Of a stretch of 64,000 bases of DNA, positions 9,678-19,149 are shown one piece after another. The notes under the pieces were generated by a model that was given only the letters and a program-made list of their open reading frames with translations, did no database searches and was not told the origin of the DNA. A program made the translations under genes and the position numbers. This DNA comes from Solenopsis invicta (taxonomy: Eukaryota > Arthropoda > Insecta > Hymenoptera > Formicidae), in assembly GCF_016802725.1 (NCBI RefSeq), contig NC_052666.1:28053497-28117496 (forward strand). The letters run 5' to 3'. How positions within the stretch are numbered: position 1 is the first letter of the stretch; each line of letters begins with the position of its first letter.

Positions 9678-9839
9678 TTTATGCAGACAATAACCATTAA
9701 CTTATGCCGGAACCGGTAAAGTTCATTATTAGGATTTCAATGCTTCTGTTTACCGAGGTCTCAATAAACAGTAGCCTTGAAATTCTAGTATTGAACTTTA
9801 CCAGATCCTGCATAAGTTAAATGTTATTGCCTGCATAAA
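9678..9839. repeat. 162-bp near-perfect hairpin
   Basis: Arms of about 75 bp, beginning TTTATGCAGRCAATAAC and containing AACTTATGC and GGTAAAGTTCA, are separated by a loop of roughly 10 bases (GAGGTCTCAA). It is probably a MITE. A transcribed hairpin RNA source is possible but unsupported. Confidence 0.7.
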
Positions 9840-9859
9840 CCATCCGTTACTCTGCATTA

Positions 9860-11680
9860 GGCCTGTTCGTGTTGCTGCCCTTTTTGAATTAATTTCTTTG
9901 TCGCCTCTCTTTTTCTTACAATCGAATATATATTTATCTCATCTCGAGTGCAAACATTTTTGGGGATTTCAAGCAACTCGAACAGACCTATTGTTGGTGG
10001 TTGGAGAGACCAGTTCATCAATGCTATCACACGAAAATCGAGTGAGCAGATGTTCACTCTTACCGACTTACATCAAGGCGTTTTCTGATTGGTCATTTTA
10101 ACTCCCACTTTCAAGTGGGCCCCACTTTTTCCGTGTTACCGGAAACCGCTAGTTTAAGTTTAAGCTATAGCTAATTAGTTTCACTCCCGTGGTTTTAACT
10201 ACCTGTTGAAACCTTCTCTCGGTTTCCGCATTCTCGATTTTGACCTGTCTCTTCCCCTTCTTATTGTCCCGTTTCCTATTCACCTTCACCCTTATTAGCG
10301 TTTCATCGACTCTCTAACCTTCCTATACTTTACATTTGTGTAGTACGATTTATCATCCGATTATTTAAAAAATTAGTTTGTTTAATAATTTTACTTTTTA
10401 GTCATTCATAGCAAAGTAAATTATTATTGAAAATGATAGAAATGGTAGTGGTTTTTTTATTTACATGTTAATTTATAAATTATTAATTCTTTACAGTCAT
10501 GCGAAGTTGAAATCATGTATTTTACCTCAAAAAATATACAAAATGTTTAACACTATAAAACGCCTGATATCATTACAAAATTACTTTTTCAAAAAAAAAA
10601 GGTAAAAAGAGACACCAAGTGTGCGCATTCTTTTTTCTGTTTTAATTCTTTTCATTGTTTTTCTTTATGTAGTAGCGCCAAATTTTTGTATATTAAAAAT
10701 TTGGTGCCTTTTTTGAAACAATAATTTTGTACTGTATTAAATACGGCTAAGTTTAGATAATGGTATTAATTAAACGTTGTTAAAATACTTATGATTATTG
10801 TATTGTATTATTTAAGATTAGTTTTTCGATTATGATTTTTTCCCAATTTTGAATTTTCAAGAATAATCTTTGGAAATGTAATTTTTTCAACGTAAATTTT
10901 AATGTCCATTGAATGTACATATACTTGTTTGAATAATATAATAATTATCTTTTTATTTGATTAGAATTGTTTTTATAATTGTAGAATTGTTTTTATAATG
11001 TAAGAAAAAGTTAAATACAAGATAGTATTTATAAAAGTTATATCATATTAAATTCAATTTCTTCTGAAAACTTTTAAAAGAAAAATCCGAACTTGATCAA
11101 GAAACCGATGATCGTACAACTCGTAGAAATATATGCCTGCAGCATTCCAAAGATCGACATTCCAAAGTCATCAATAGTGCATTCAACTCGGGATGCACAC
11201 TCTTTTAGTAATCCACGAAAACTTTTCCTGTCTTACTCAAATTCTAAGTATGCTTTAAAATATTTATTTCTCAAGGCTGGACATCACACAATACAAAGTA
11301 TTTACAATGGTACCATCTTTGTATTCTCATTGAAAAATATTTCTATTCCAACCCAAGTGATATCTTTAATTTTTTTACAAAACCCATGTGATATACTATC
11401 TTTAATTTTTATTATATGAAAACTAAGTAAAACTCTCTATAGATAAATTTAAAACAAATTATCTTACTGAACTAAAAGAAATCATTAATGAAAATGTTTA
11501 GATTATTTATTTAATTTATTTATTTCTGGCGTAATTGTCTTTTCTGACTGAGATTTTAAATATTCGTGTTTTATGTGTTTTATGTGTGTTCAATAAATTA
11601 TTGAAAATTAATTTAACCTGTCTTACATTATCTGTCATAATTTGAATTTAACTCGTTACGATACATTAGGAAGCAACAAC
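9860..11680. other. Intergenic DNA, no gene seen
   Basis: Moderately to strongly AT-rich. It contains a short palindrome at about 10675-10711 (GGCGCCAAATTTTT arms). An open frame of 108 codons near 11093 has no recognisable similarity and starts with a non-ATG codon. Confidence 0.5.
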
Positions 11681-11861
11681 GTTGTCAGATTTGACAATCA
11701 TGCGTGATGAAAACCTAGATGCGACGCGTATGTCTGGAACGCGCCTAATGCGCGCCTAATCTCCTTGGAGAAGGCATTAACACTGAACTCAATACGTACA
11801 GATGCAGGAAAGAGCCGTGGCCGGAAAAAAGCGGTCAAAGAGAGAGAGTTACGTTATGTTA

Positions 11862-12006
11862 GGCCGGTATTCATAGTCGATTCTTATATTTAAGATCGTC
11901 TTAAGTATCACCTTAAGATGCCATCAACCAATCAGAGAGCCGTATTAGCATCTTAAGACGTTGCTTAAGACAAGCTTGAAATAAGACTCGACTATGAATA
12001 CCGACC
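11862..12006. mobile_element. Harbinger-like MITE nested in the hAT-like element
   Basis: The ends GGCCGGTATTCATAGTCGA and (reverse complement) GGTCGGTATTCATAGTCGA are flanked by TTA on both sides (11859-11861 and 12007-12009). It is 145 bp and largely palindromic. Confidence 0.8.
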
Positions 12007-12106
12007 TTAGTTGTCTCTTTCTGTCATAGGCCTTTTTTTTAGCGGTACAAGCATCGTCAGAAGTATGCTGACTGATGAGTTCAGAGAACACACCCCGTGA
12101 GTACTT

Positions 12107-12290
12107 TTGCGAGGGTGGCGATAAACGCGGTAAGGGGAAATAGAGGATAAACTCGGCTTACGTATGCGTAAACGTGCCGAATATTTCCGAGTCTAACCCA
12201 AGTTATCCTCTATTCGTCCTCTGGCCCATAAGCTAGCGTGTGTTTTTCCCCTTACGTCGATTATCACACCCTCTCTTGCCTAAAATAGCA
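12107..12290. repeat. Imperfect palindrome inside the hAT-like element
   Basis: Arms share GAGGGTG, GATAA, GTAAGGGGAAA and ATAGAGGATAA in inverted order. It is either part of the 750-bp element or a further nested insertion; no target duplication resolved. Confidence 0.55.
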
Positions 12291-12446
12291 GTTTACGCTC
12301 GGTCTATAGTTTCCTAAGTCTATGTCAGAGAACGTTTCAGAGGCACTTTAGGAGGTTTGATTAACTTTTAGATATAATTGTACCATCAAAAATGGCGGGT
12401 TTCAAGAGCTTAAGAAGAAAGGAAACATCTAACATAATTGTAACCT

Positions 12447-12470
12447 CTCTCTCTCTCTCTCTCTCTCTGA
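12447..12470. repeat. (CT)n microsatellite
   Basis: About 11 CT units in the right arm of the hAT-like element, mirrored by a shorter AG run in the left arm (about 11840-11848). Confidence 0.85.
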
Positions 12471-12587
12471 TCGGCCTTTTACACGCGATTTCTATAGGAC
12501 GGCTCTTTCCTGTATGTATTGAGTTCAGTGGGCATTAATGACTGTTTGTGTACCAAGAATCTAGAAGGAAGGAAGGTTGGATAAAGA

Positions 12588-12888
12588 GTCTCGCACATGA
12601 AATGCATAACAGAGCATAAGCGTAGCATAAGGCCTCTGGACCAATGGAAATCGTATGTAAATCAATATGGTGACTTTATGCTGGATGCTCATTGGCTCAT
12701 TGGTCTTATGTTGTGCTTATGTTAAGTCCAAATCACACCTAGCAATTGACGATTGCGATTGCCGATTAGCGATTACTTTTCAACCAATTAGAGCAAAGCA
12801 GCCACCGACTATTTTGCTCTGATTGGTTTAAAAAGTAATCGCCAATTGTCAATCGCAATTGTCAATCGCATTTCATGTGCGAGACCCT
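12588..12888. mobile_element. Composite MITE with GTCTCGCACATGAAATGC ends
   Basis: The 18-base outer inverted repeat GTCTCGCACATGAAATGC encloses two further inverted-repeat units. One (about 12608-12724) has AACATAAG/CTTATG arms. The other is a truncated copy (12724-12869) of the element at 13013. Confidence 0.65.
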
Positions 12889-13012
12889 GAGAGCTCGGAG
12901 GAAGGTCGCGGTGCGTCGCAGTGCATTTCAAAAGGCTGCGATCCGATTCACGCTCACAGTGCTCACTGTCCTCACGATGCTCATGATTGGTCCGATTTGT
13001 TAGCATGCTTAA

Positions 13013-13172
13013 AGCCCAAATCACACTAGCGATTGACAATTGCGATCAATGATTGGCGATTACTTTTTAAACCAATCAGAGCAAAATATTCGGTGGCTGC
13101 TTTGCTCTAATTGGTTGAAAAGTAATCGCTAATCGGCAATCGCAATCGTCAATCGCTAGGTGTGATTTGGAC
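13013..13172. mobile_element. TTAA-flanked MITE, GYCCAAATCACAC ends
   Basis: TTAA lies on both sides (13009-13012 and 13173-13176). The ends GCCCAAATCACAC and GTCCAAATCACAC are inverted. The interior contains AGCGATTG repeats and CCAATYAGAGCAAA on both arms. A truncated copy in opposite orientation is at 12724-12869. TTAA targets suggest a piggyBac-like mobiliser. Confidence 0.7.
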
Positions 13173-13179
13173 TTAAGGC

Positions 13180-13740
13180 ACGCTGACAACAATAAATGTT
13201 TCGGACCACTTGTAAATGCTACTCATAAAACATAACCCAAGTAGGATACCTAGTCTAAATAAAGCTAAAATTATTTTATTTTTTAAAACACTAATAAAGT
13301 TTTATAATAAATAGAATTTTAAAAAGTACATTTAATAATTTTCAAAAAATAAGATTATATAGTTACCTAGACAGTATACAATATTTATTTTAAATATTTA
13401 TGAATATTTATTAAAATATTTTATAAATATTTTTGTGCTCTCAAAAAGCACAAATCTGGAACAAATCATAAATATAATAAATGTTTATATTTTGTTAGTC
13501 TGTCTATATTTTAATATTTTATATAATATTTACTGTTAATAAAAAATAAGTATGGAAATATTTTTTTTACTTACCATAAATATTGTATAAAATCTTAAAA
13601 TATAAATTAAATATTTTATACAATATTTATAATAAATATTTATGATATGTTGAATGTAAGATCATAAAAATATTTATCAAATATTTTGACAATTATTTTT
13701 ATAATATTCATATAATTATTATAAATATTTTATAACTATT
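13180..13740. other. AT-rich intergenic DNA
   Basis: Degenerate AAATATTTATAAAATATT-like repeats; nothing else seen. Confidence 0.6.
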
Positions 13741-13869
13741 GTGCGCTGTGATGCAATCAGCGGTTGCAAAAATATTTTCCGCTATCGAAAAAACACGCTC
13801 GAACACATTGACGGTCCCAACAGATTCTACACGCCTAGTCAAAGTGTAAACTTTAAACATATTTCCCGC

Positions 13870-14566
13870 ACAAATGACGCAAACGCTCACGCCGACCCAC
13901 CTTCGAAACAAAGTCACCGTGAGCGCGCGACGTCACAAATTCATTACGTCATTTCGCTTACAGAAAACGCTCAGGAAGCTGAATCGGACCAACCGGGAGT
14001 GCGCTGGTAGCGCTGTGAGCGTGAATCGGACTGCAGCCCAACTCGTATATCCTCGTCATCACTCATCATCCCGCACCACCTCGCACGAGTGTTTGATGCG
14101 AGCGAGTATTTCGAGAGTCGAAAGTGTGAAGTGTCGGTCTTCGTACCGACATCCGTCGTGTCAAATGCATGGTGCGAAATCGTGTCACGTTCAATCGTGT
14201 TTCGCAGTTTCTCCGTTGCCTTTTATTCCGACACGCGTGAGCACCAGGGGGGTTTTGAGAGTTCCGAAAACGAAGGCTCGCGCGTTTGTGCCAAGTATGA
14301 ATCAAGACGAATCGTCGTGAGAAGAATCTTGGTGTCGCTCAGACGACAATGATCAGTCGGGATGGCGCGAAGTCGCGTCGCGCGTTTAATCGCGTCTTCT
14401 CCGTTGTCTCGTATCCCGTATCTCGAGTTTTCAACGGGCTTGAGTACCGGGATGCCGAAAACGAATCAAGTGTCGCGCGTTTGTACCAAATATGAATTGA
14501 GAGGAAGAGAATCTTGGATCTTTGAAAGCGGCGGCTAAGATGAGTCGGAGCGATCAGCGACGAACG
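13870..14566 (+). other. GC-rich, exon-like stretch ending in a consensus splice donor
   Basis: An abrupt CpG-rich island in AT-rich DNA. It ends with an ATG (14540) opening nine codons (MSRSDQRRT) directly before a GTAAGT donor at 14567. This looks like the 5' UTR and first coding codons of an unidentified gene or a non-coding first exon. No convincing following exon was found before the asparagine synthetase gene on the other strand; an acceptor-like AG at about 14947 would give an immediate stop. Function unknown. Confidence 0.3.
14167..14527 (+). repeat. Diverged tandem duplication (unit about 190 bp)
   Basis: Copy A (about 14167-14335) and copy B (about 14360-14527) share, in order, GCGAARTCG, TTCTCCGTTG, CCGAAAACGAA, CGCGCGTTTGT, CCAARTATGAATY and AGAATCTTGG. 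Both lie in the exon-like island before the tRNA. Confidence 0.7.
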
Positions 14567-14996
14567 GTAAGTCAATTTGTACTTGTATTCGCTTCTACAA
14601 TTCAATATTCACGCTTCATTCCCATTGTGTTTGCGTACATTATCGTCAATACAGTGCGACGAGGCGAATCAGTCGCGCAAAAACCGTTTAAGACGGAAAC
14701 GATTTGAAGTTCGTGTACGCGCGTTCGACGCTCCTTTCGCAAGGTGTGCCAACTGTGTTGGCTCGGACGACGTGAGTTTTCCGAAGACCTAACCTCAATT
14801 CTCTGCCGAGCGGACCCAACATGTGCAATAACGCGAAGAAAAAAATTCGCCGTTTTACGGATTCCATTCTTTCTCGTGCGATCACGAATTGATTTCCACG
14901 TACCATATATATATTTTTATCGTCTGGTTTTCCTATTTTTTACAACAGTGGAACATCTAAGATATGTACTCTTGCTAGGCGGAGTGAACGTCAATA

Positions 14997-15069
14997 GCCC
15001 CTGTGGCCTAATGGATAAGGCATCGGTCTCCTAAACCGGGGATTGTGGGTTCGAGTCCCACCAGGGGTA
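14997..15069 (+). tRNA. tRNA-Arg (anticodon CCT)
   Basis: A 73-nt intact cloverleaf. The acceptor stem is GCCCCTG/CAGGGGT with a G-U first pair and discriminator A. The D-arm is GGCCTAATGGATAAGGC. The anticodon stem TCGGT/ACCGG encloses loop CTCCTAA with anticodon CCT at 15030-15032. The T-arm GTGGGTTCGAGTCCCAC contains the B box. It decodes AGG. The near-invariant sequence matches animal tRNA-Arg(CCT). No intron and no encoded CCA. Confidence 0.97.
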
Positions 15070-15070
15070 G

Positions 15071-15680
15071 ATTTGCTTTTTACAATTTTAATTGTTTCTT
15101 CTATTTTCTTTTTAAATAAATCCTACTAACATATGATACGATAATTTTTATTTTACTTTCGGGAGCTGATTGATAAATCTATGAAACACATGGTTACTGA
15201 TGCTGGATTTATGAGATCTATTTATGTTGACTATGGCCTTGTTTGCACCAACATAATTTACTTTAAACTCAGTTTAATTTATATTTTTATCTTTTTTTTT
15301 ATTTCAACAATTAGAAATCAAAAAACATGACAACAAAATGACATAACTAATATAAAAAGGGATGAATACTAAATTTATTTTAATAATAATAATGCAAAAT
15401 TTATAATTAATTATGGGTCCAATGGACCAACTGTCAGTTCCAGAAGGTTTTGCGATAATAAGTCTTAATATGGGTTGCAAAGAAGATAATTATGAATGCC
15501 AATGCAAGCATGATAAACATTTTTCATGTATAACATTTATATGATCTGAGACTCTTCGCATTTTATCTAATTGCATAATAATAAATATCTACTTAGATTT
15601 AGACTAAATATATTCAATAAAAAAATCTTTATTGAGATTTCAATTTCCCACAATAATGATAATAGTATACGTACATAACA
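15071..15680. other. AT-rich intergenic DNA between tRNA and asparagine synthetase
   Basis: No coding frame or RNA gene seen. The T-rich run straight after the tRNA (TTTTT at about 15077) would serve as a Pol III stop. Confidence 0.5.
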
Positions 15681-15682
15681 CT

Positions 15683-15688
15683 TTTATT
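15683..15688 (-). terminator. Polyadenylation signal AATAAA of asparagine synthetase
   Basis: AATAAA on the minus strand lies 30-35 bases after the asparagine synthetase stop codon (15718-15720), in an A/T-rich 3' UTR. Position and motif are canonical. Confidence 0.7.
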
Positions 15689-15717
15689 TCATATTTTGTT
15701 CGAATAGTAAGCCAACT

Positions 15718-18584
15718 TTATTCATCTTTTGCAGCGTAATGCTTAATAAACCGCGCGGACGGATCGGTAACACCCTTCACCCAGCGTGGCATCCAAAAGT
15801 AAGGTGTAAAGTGTGTCTGCCCCTTGTAATGCGACTCGAAGACATTTCTGATAAAAGCAACAACAAAATGAAGCATTATCCAGCTGGATCAAATGACAGG
15901 TAAGTTTTTGCTTACTGAAGATATTTCTTTCTATTTCATTACCTGTAATAGTACGCCTCCTTCGTTCTCGGTGTGCAATGGGGATACTTATTATAAGCGT
16001 TTTCCAATTCCTCATTTGAAACACGATCTTCCACGATTTCTTGGATTATTTGGAAAAGAGATTTCTTTATGGAAGCGACACCATCGCTAAATGCTTCTTT
16101 ATGTCTCCATAGTATATTGTTGGGCAGTAAATCAGTGCCATCAAACGCAGATCTCAATAAATGCTTTTCAATTCCACCTGTGTACATAGTATAATGTGTA
16201 GTAATTGCGCCAGAATTTTTATTTATACACGAGCAAATAACAATCTCGCTCAATTTAATTTTCAATTAAAAATTTTTTTATTGAAAATAAGTTTAAGTTA
16301 CATTGGTGCAACGAGTCCTTGTCAATATAAATTAAATGGATCTCACAAAGTCAGCATTAATAAATTTATCATTTGTGTAATATCTATCGTTTGCAACAAT
16401 ATTTAAATCGCTCTACCTTGTGGTTGTCTACTGCTAGGGTCCAACGACAAATAATAGTTGGTGAATTGAATATCTAAGAATGGAACTCTTAGCTCCAAAC
16501 TGAAAGCACTGGTTGTTCTATCTGCTCTTAAACCATCGTATAAATATATATCTTGCAACAGTCTGAGAGATTCGTTGTGTGCGTCAGTCGCGTTAGGCGC
16601 TTCTCTGAAGTAGATGTAGCCTTGTGCCAGCTCATCCGCACCTTCTCCACTAAATATCACAGTCGTCTCGGTATTTTGCTTTATATATCTCGAAATTAGA
16701 TACATCCTGTAAAAAGTTTCATATTATGTACAGAACGTTCCATCATTATCTTATCTCCTTCTCAGTTTAAAAGAGAGCAAGAAAAAATGAAAAAAAATTA
16801 CATGCACATTCGTCTTTTCCAAATTTCAACTTCTAAATTTGTAATATTGAACAATTTGGAAACTAAATCATAGATTAGATGATTGTTAATAGATTTACCC
16901 AATAGAAGCGCGAATAGTAGTAATGTCGAATGTTTCTAAGGTATATATAACTTTGTCCAATACGTTGATTACATCTTGCTGCGTAAAGATAATTTCATGA
17001 TGCTCAGTTCCGATGTACTTCGCAACCTGTTGCATAGAAAATTCTAGTTTTTATGCGATCGTTAATGGGTAAAGATAGTATGCCAAAGTACGAGAGCTTT
17101 TACGAACCTGTCTAGCAGCGACGATATCCGGGCTATCACCCATACCTATCGCAAAGCTCTGTATTTTGTACGGTAGATTGTGTTCTTTCGATTGCTTCAT
17201 CAATAAAGCAGCGACCAAGCTGGAATCTAATCCACCTGATAACAGACATCCTATCCGTCTGTCGGCCATCAAGCGTTTCTCCACGGCTGCCGATAGCAGC
17301 TTTCGAATGTTGCCATGAACGTCATTCGGAGTCAAAGCTACAATGGATAAAATCATTACATTGAATTCATAAATTTATCTATTAACCCTCCGAGGCCATT
17401 TCTGGTGTAAGCGGAATTTTATTCTTAAATTTCAATTTTTATGGAAGAAAAGTTTTAATATTTAAATTCAAAAATTTGTTAATTTGTAATGTAATATAGA
17501 TGAAAAATAATTCTGAATTTTTTCGGATTTTGTGAAGGCCTAGAACAAAAAAAAAAAAAAACTTGACTGGACGTAGAGAAACTCAGATTGCAGACAGATG
17601 GAGTAAATAATTGCATACGGAGGATTGACGATAGATAAATTTTATCACAATTGAATATCATAACTTATCTCACCATTGCAAGGGATATAAGTGTGGAATG
17701 CAGGTTTGTCACCGGGTTTGTAATATTTGCGACTATTCAAAAGCTTCGCCCGACCGTCGTGCAAAATTTCATATTCCTCGTAATATCCTGGAGGGAATGG
17801 CTCCAGCGAATATGTACCATTTATGTGTTTCGATATTGCCATCAGGCCCTAAAACAGACGGTAGTGCTTTACGAAAGAGTGCTACTTATAATCGGCAGAG
17901 TTTAATTCGGGAAAAAAATAATCTTTATCAGTGCACCTTGCTCTCTGAAGAGATGGCCAGTTTCCCGTCGGTCGAGTACAATCTGAACAACGGTCTTACG
18001 CCGTACGGATCCCTGGCTATCAGTATCCTCCTCTTCGAGACATCCATCAAACAAAATGCGAATACACCGTCCAAAGATTGAGCGACACCCTTAGCGCCGG
18101 CGGAGGCATACATATGCGTGATCACCTCGACATCACACTTAGTAGCATACTCGAAGTTGTGTTGTTTTTGCAACTGCAACATCGCTTTTTTTTAATACTT
18201 CTTTCGACAGTACACAGGACAGATAACGAGAAAACGATACGTTACTCTTTCGCAGTTATATATCTCTCCGTTGCACAAGAGGAACAAATGCGGATACTTG
18301 TTCAGCCTCATCGGCTGCATTCCGTAGAGGCCGTCGACGATAGTCAGCCTGTGAAATCCCAGGTATCCATTCTGCAAAAAAATAAAAATAAAAAAGAAAG
18401 GAATATTGATAAGAGGAATTTGCGCGACGAGAATAACGTGAATATCTCGAAGACGTACCTTGACTCGGTTATCAAACTCTATTTTAAACGCTTCCGGTCC
18501 GCGATGCGATATCTTGTCGAAGTTTTCGCAGATACAGGTCAGGGGTTGCCTGTCCAGCCCGAATAGCGCCCAAATTCCGCACAT
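15718..18584 (-). CDS. AsnS: Asparagine synthetase (glutamine-hydrolysing), complete, 9 coding exons
   Basis: Cytosolic enzyme (EC 6.3.5.4) that makes asparagine from aspartate, glutamine and ATP. Coding exons on the minus strand: 18584-18459, 18371-18246, 18173-17937, 17848-17674, 17337-17108, 17026-16899, 16706-16417, 16177-15943, 15847-15718. All joins keep frame, giving 558 codons plus stop (human ASNS is 561). The start is fixed by MCGIWALFG, because Cys2 becomes the N-terminal nucleophile of the class II glutaminase domain. That domain shows SHRGPEAF, GFHRLTIVD (about 47-55) and CNGEIYN (about 75-81). The synthetase half shows the ATP pyrophosphatase loop SGGLDSS (about 255-261), GEGADELAQGY and LELRVPFLD. 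The last exon ends HYAAKDE. All introns have GT-AG ends and are short (72-336 bp); the donor after the SGGLDSS exon (GTTCGT) is weak. No stops or frameshifts were seen; it appears functional. The neighbouring tRNA-Arg is on the opposite strand. Confidence 0.95.
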
Positions 18585-18868
18585 CTCGCCGGGTCTCAAA
18601 GAAGAACGTGCGCGTGTGTTGTGTGTGTAGTCGCCGGCTTCTCTCGATGCCACGTGCGCACGATTAATTTAGCTGCAGGAAAATCAAATTATTTCAAGTA
18701 TCTTGCGAAATTTATTTCATCACTTAACGGATGAGAAAGCGGAAGAGCGATAACTCCCCGATAACATTGTAAAATAAAATTTTACAGATAAAATTTTTAC
18801 TCTCCTTCGCGAGAGAGAGTACTTACTTCCAGGCGCGTACAGACACCCCTGCTGACATTTCCGCTACT
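18585..18868 (-). other. AsnS: Asparagine synthetase 5' UTR with one intron
   Basis: On the minus strand a strong donor GGAA|GTAAGT (exon end 18827) pairs with a pyrimidine-rich acceptor TTTTCCTGCAG (exon start 18672), removing 154 bp. The first, non-coding exon would run from about 18868 to 18827, roughly 25-30 bp below the TATA box. The exact start site is inferred from that spacing. Confidence 0.6.
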
Positions 18869-18892
18869 GTGGGCCACTGTGCTAGTCGCGCT

Positions 18893-18899
18893 TTATATA
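18893..18899 (-). promoter_or_regulatory. TATA box of asparagine synthetase
   Basis: TATATAA on the minus strand, followed by GC-rich sequence and then the inferred first exon. Spacing to the UTR exon is right for a TATA-driven promoter. Confidence 0.65.
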
Positions 18900-18920
18900 T
18901 GGGTAATGGGACACGGACAG

Positions 18921-18929
18921 TGACGTAAC
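18921..18929 (-). promoter_or_regulatory. ATF/CRE-like element upstream of asparagine synthetase
   Basis: GTTACGTCA on the minus strand (TGACGTAAC on plus), about 20 bp upstream of the TATA box. In mammals ASNS is induced through ATF4 sites; this motif is a plausible insect counterpart, not proven. Confidence 0.4.
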
Positions 18930-18971
18930 GTAAACACGGGCGCTATACGTCTGCACGCTTCGTGGCGTTTC

Positions 18972-18980
18972 TGATGTAAC
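18972..18980 (+). promoter_or_regulatory. Amino-acid-response-like element TGATGTAAC
   Basis: TGATGTAAC differs by one base from the TGATGAAAC element of the mammalian ASNS promoter and is one base from the upstream TGACGTAAC. It lies about 75 bp upstream of the TATA box. Function inferred. Confidence 0.4.
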
Positions 18981-19149
18981 AGCCATGCGTAGTTGAGCGA
19001 AGCGGCGACGGCGGCGTCGACCGGATAAATCGATTGATATACCTGTTGGCATTGAGAGCTCGCTGTCTAGCGGTGATAAGTTCGGAGCAAGCTCTCGCAT
19101 TTCTCGCACGCAAGCGATCTTCCATTCGAATGGCAAACCGAACTTTTGC

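Larger units (their letters stand above)
11781..12530. mobile_element. hAT-like non-autonomous element, 8-bp target duplication
   Basis: Bounded by perfect 8-bp duplications GGCATTAA (11773-11780 and 12531-12538). The terminal inverted repeats CACTGAACTCAATAC pair exactly, and both arms then contain CAGGAAAGAGCCGT and an AG/CT microsatellite. An 8-bp duplication fits hAT. It carries a nested 145-bp MITE and another palindrome but no transposase frame. Confidence 0.8.
11684..12551. mobile_element. Split copy of the 7037-type MITE
   Basis: 11684-11780 and 12531-12551 together reconstruct the right half of the fold-back element seen at 7037-7245 (TCAGATTTGACAATC ... CCTAGATGCG ... GGCATTAATGACTG ... 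TTGTGTAC). The two parts are separated by a 750-bp insertion that duplicated GGCATTAA. Confidence 0.75.

Noticed and set aside
13741..14000. Start of a protein-coding gene at the GC transition
   Set aside because: Frames on both strands are short and unrecognisable; the first frame does not begin with ATG.
14540..14986. Splicing of the MSRSDQRRT mini-frame to the acceptor near 14947
   Set aside because: The join gives a stop after three further codons (TGG AAC ATC TAA), so it does not make a plausible protein.
18585..18653. N-terminal extension of asparagine synthetase
   Set aside because: The frame is open upstream but has no ATG (it would begin with GTG), and a free Cys right after the initiator Met is required for glutaminase activity.
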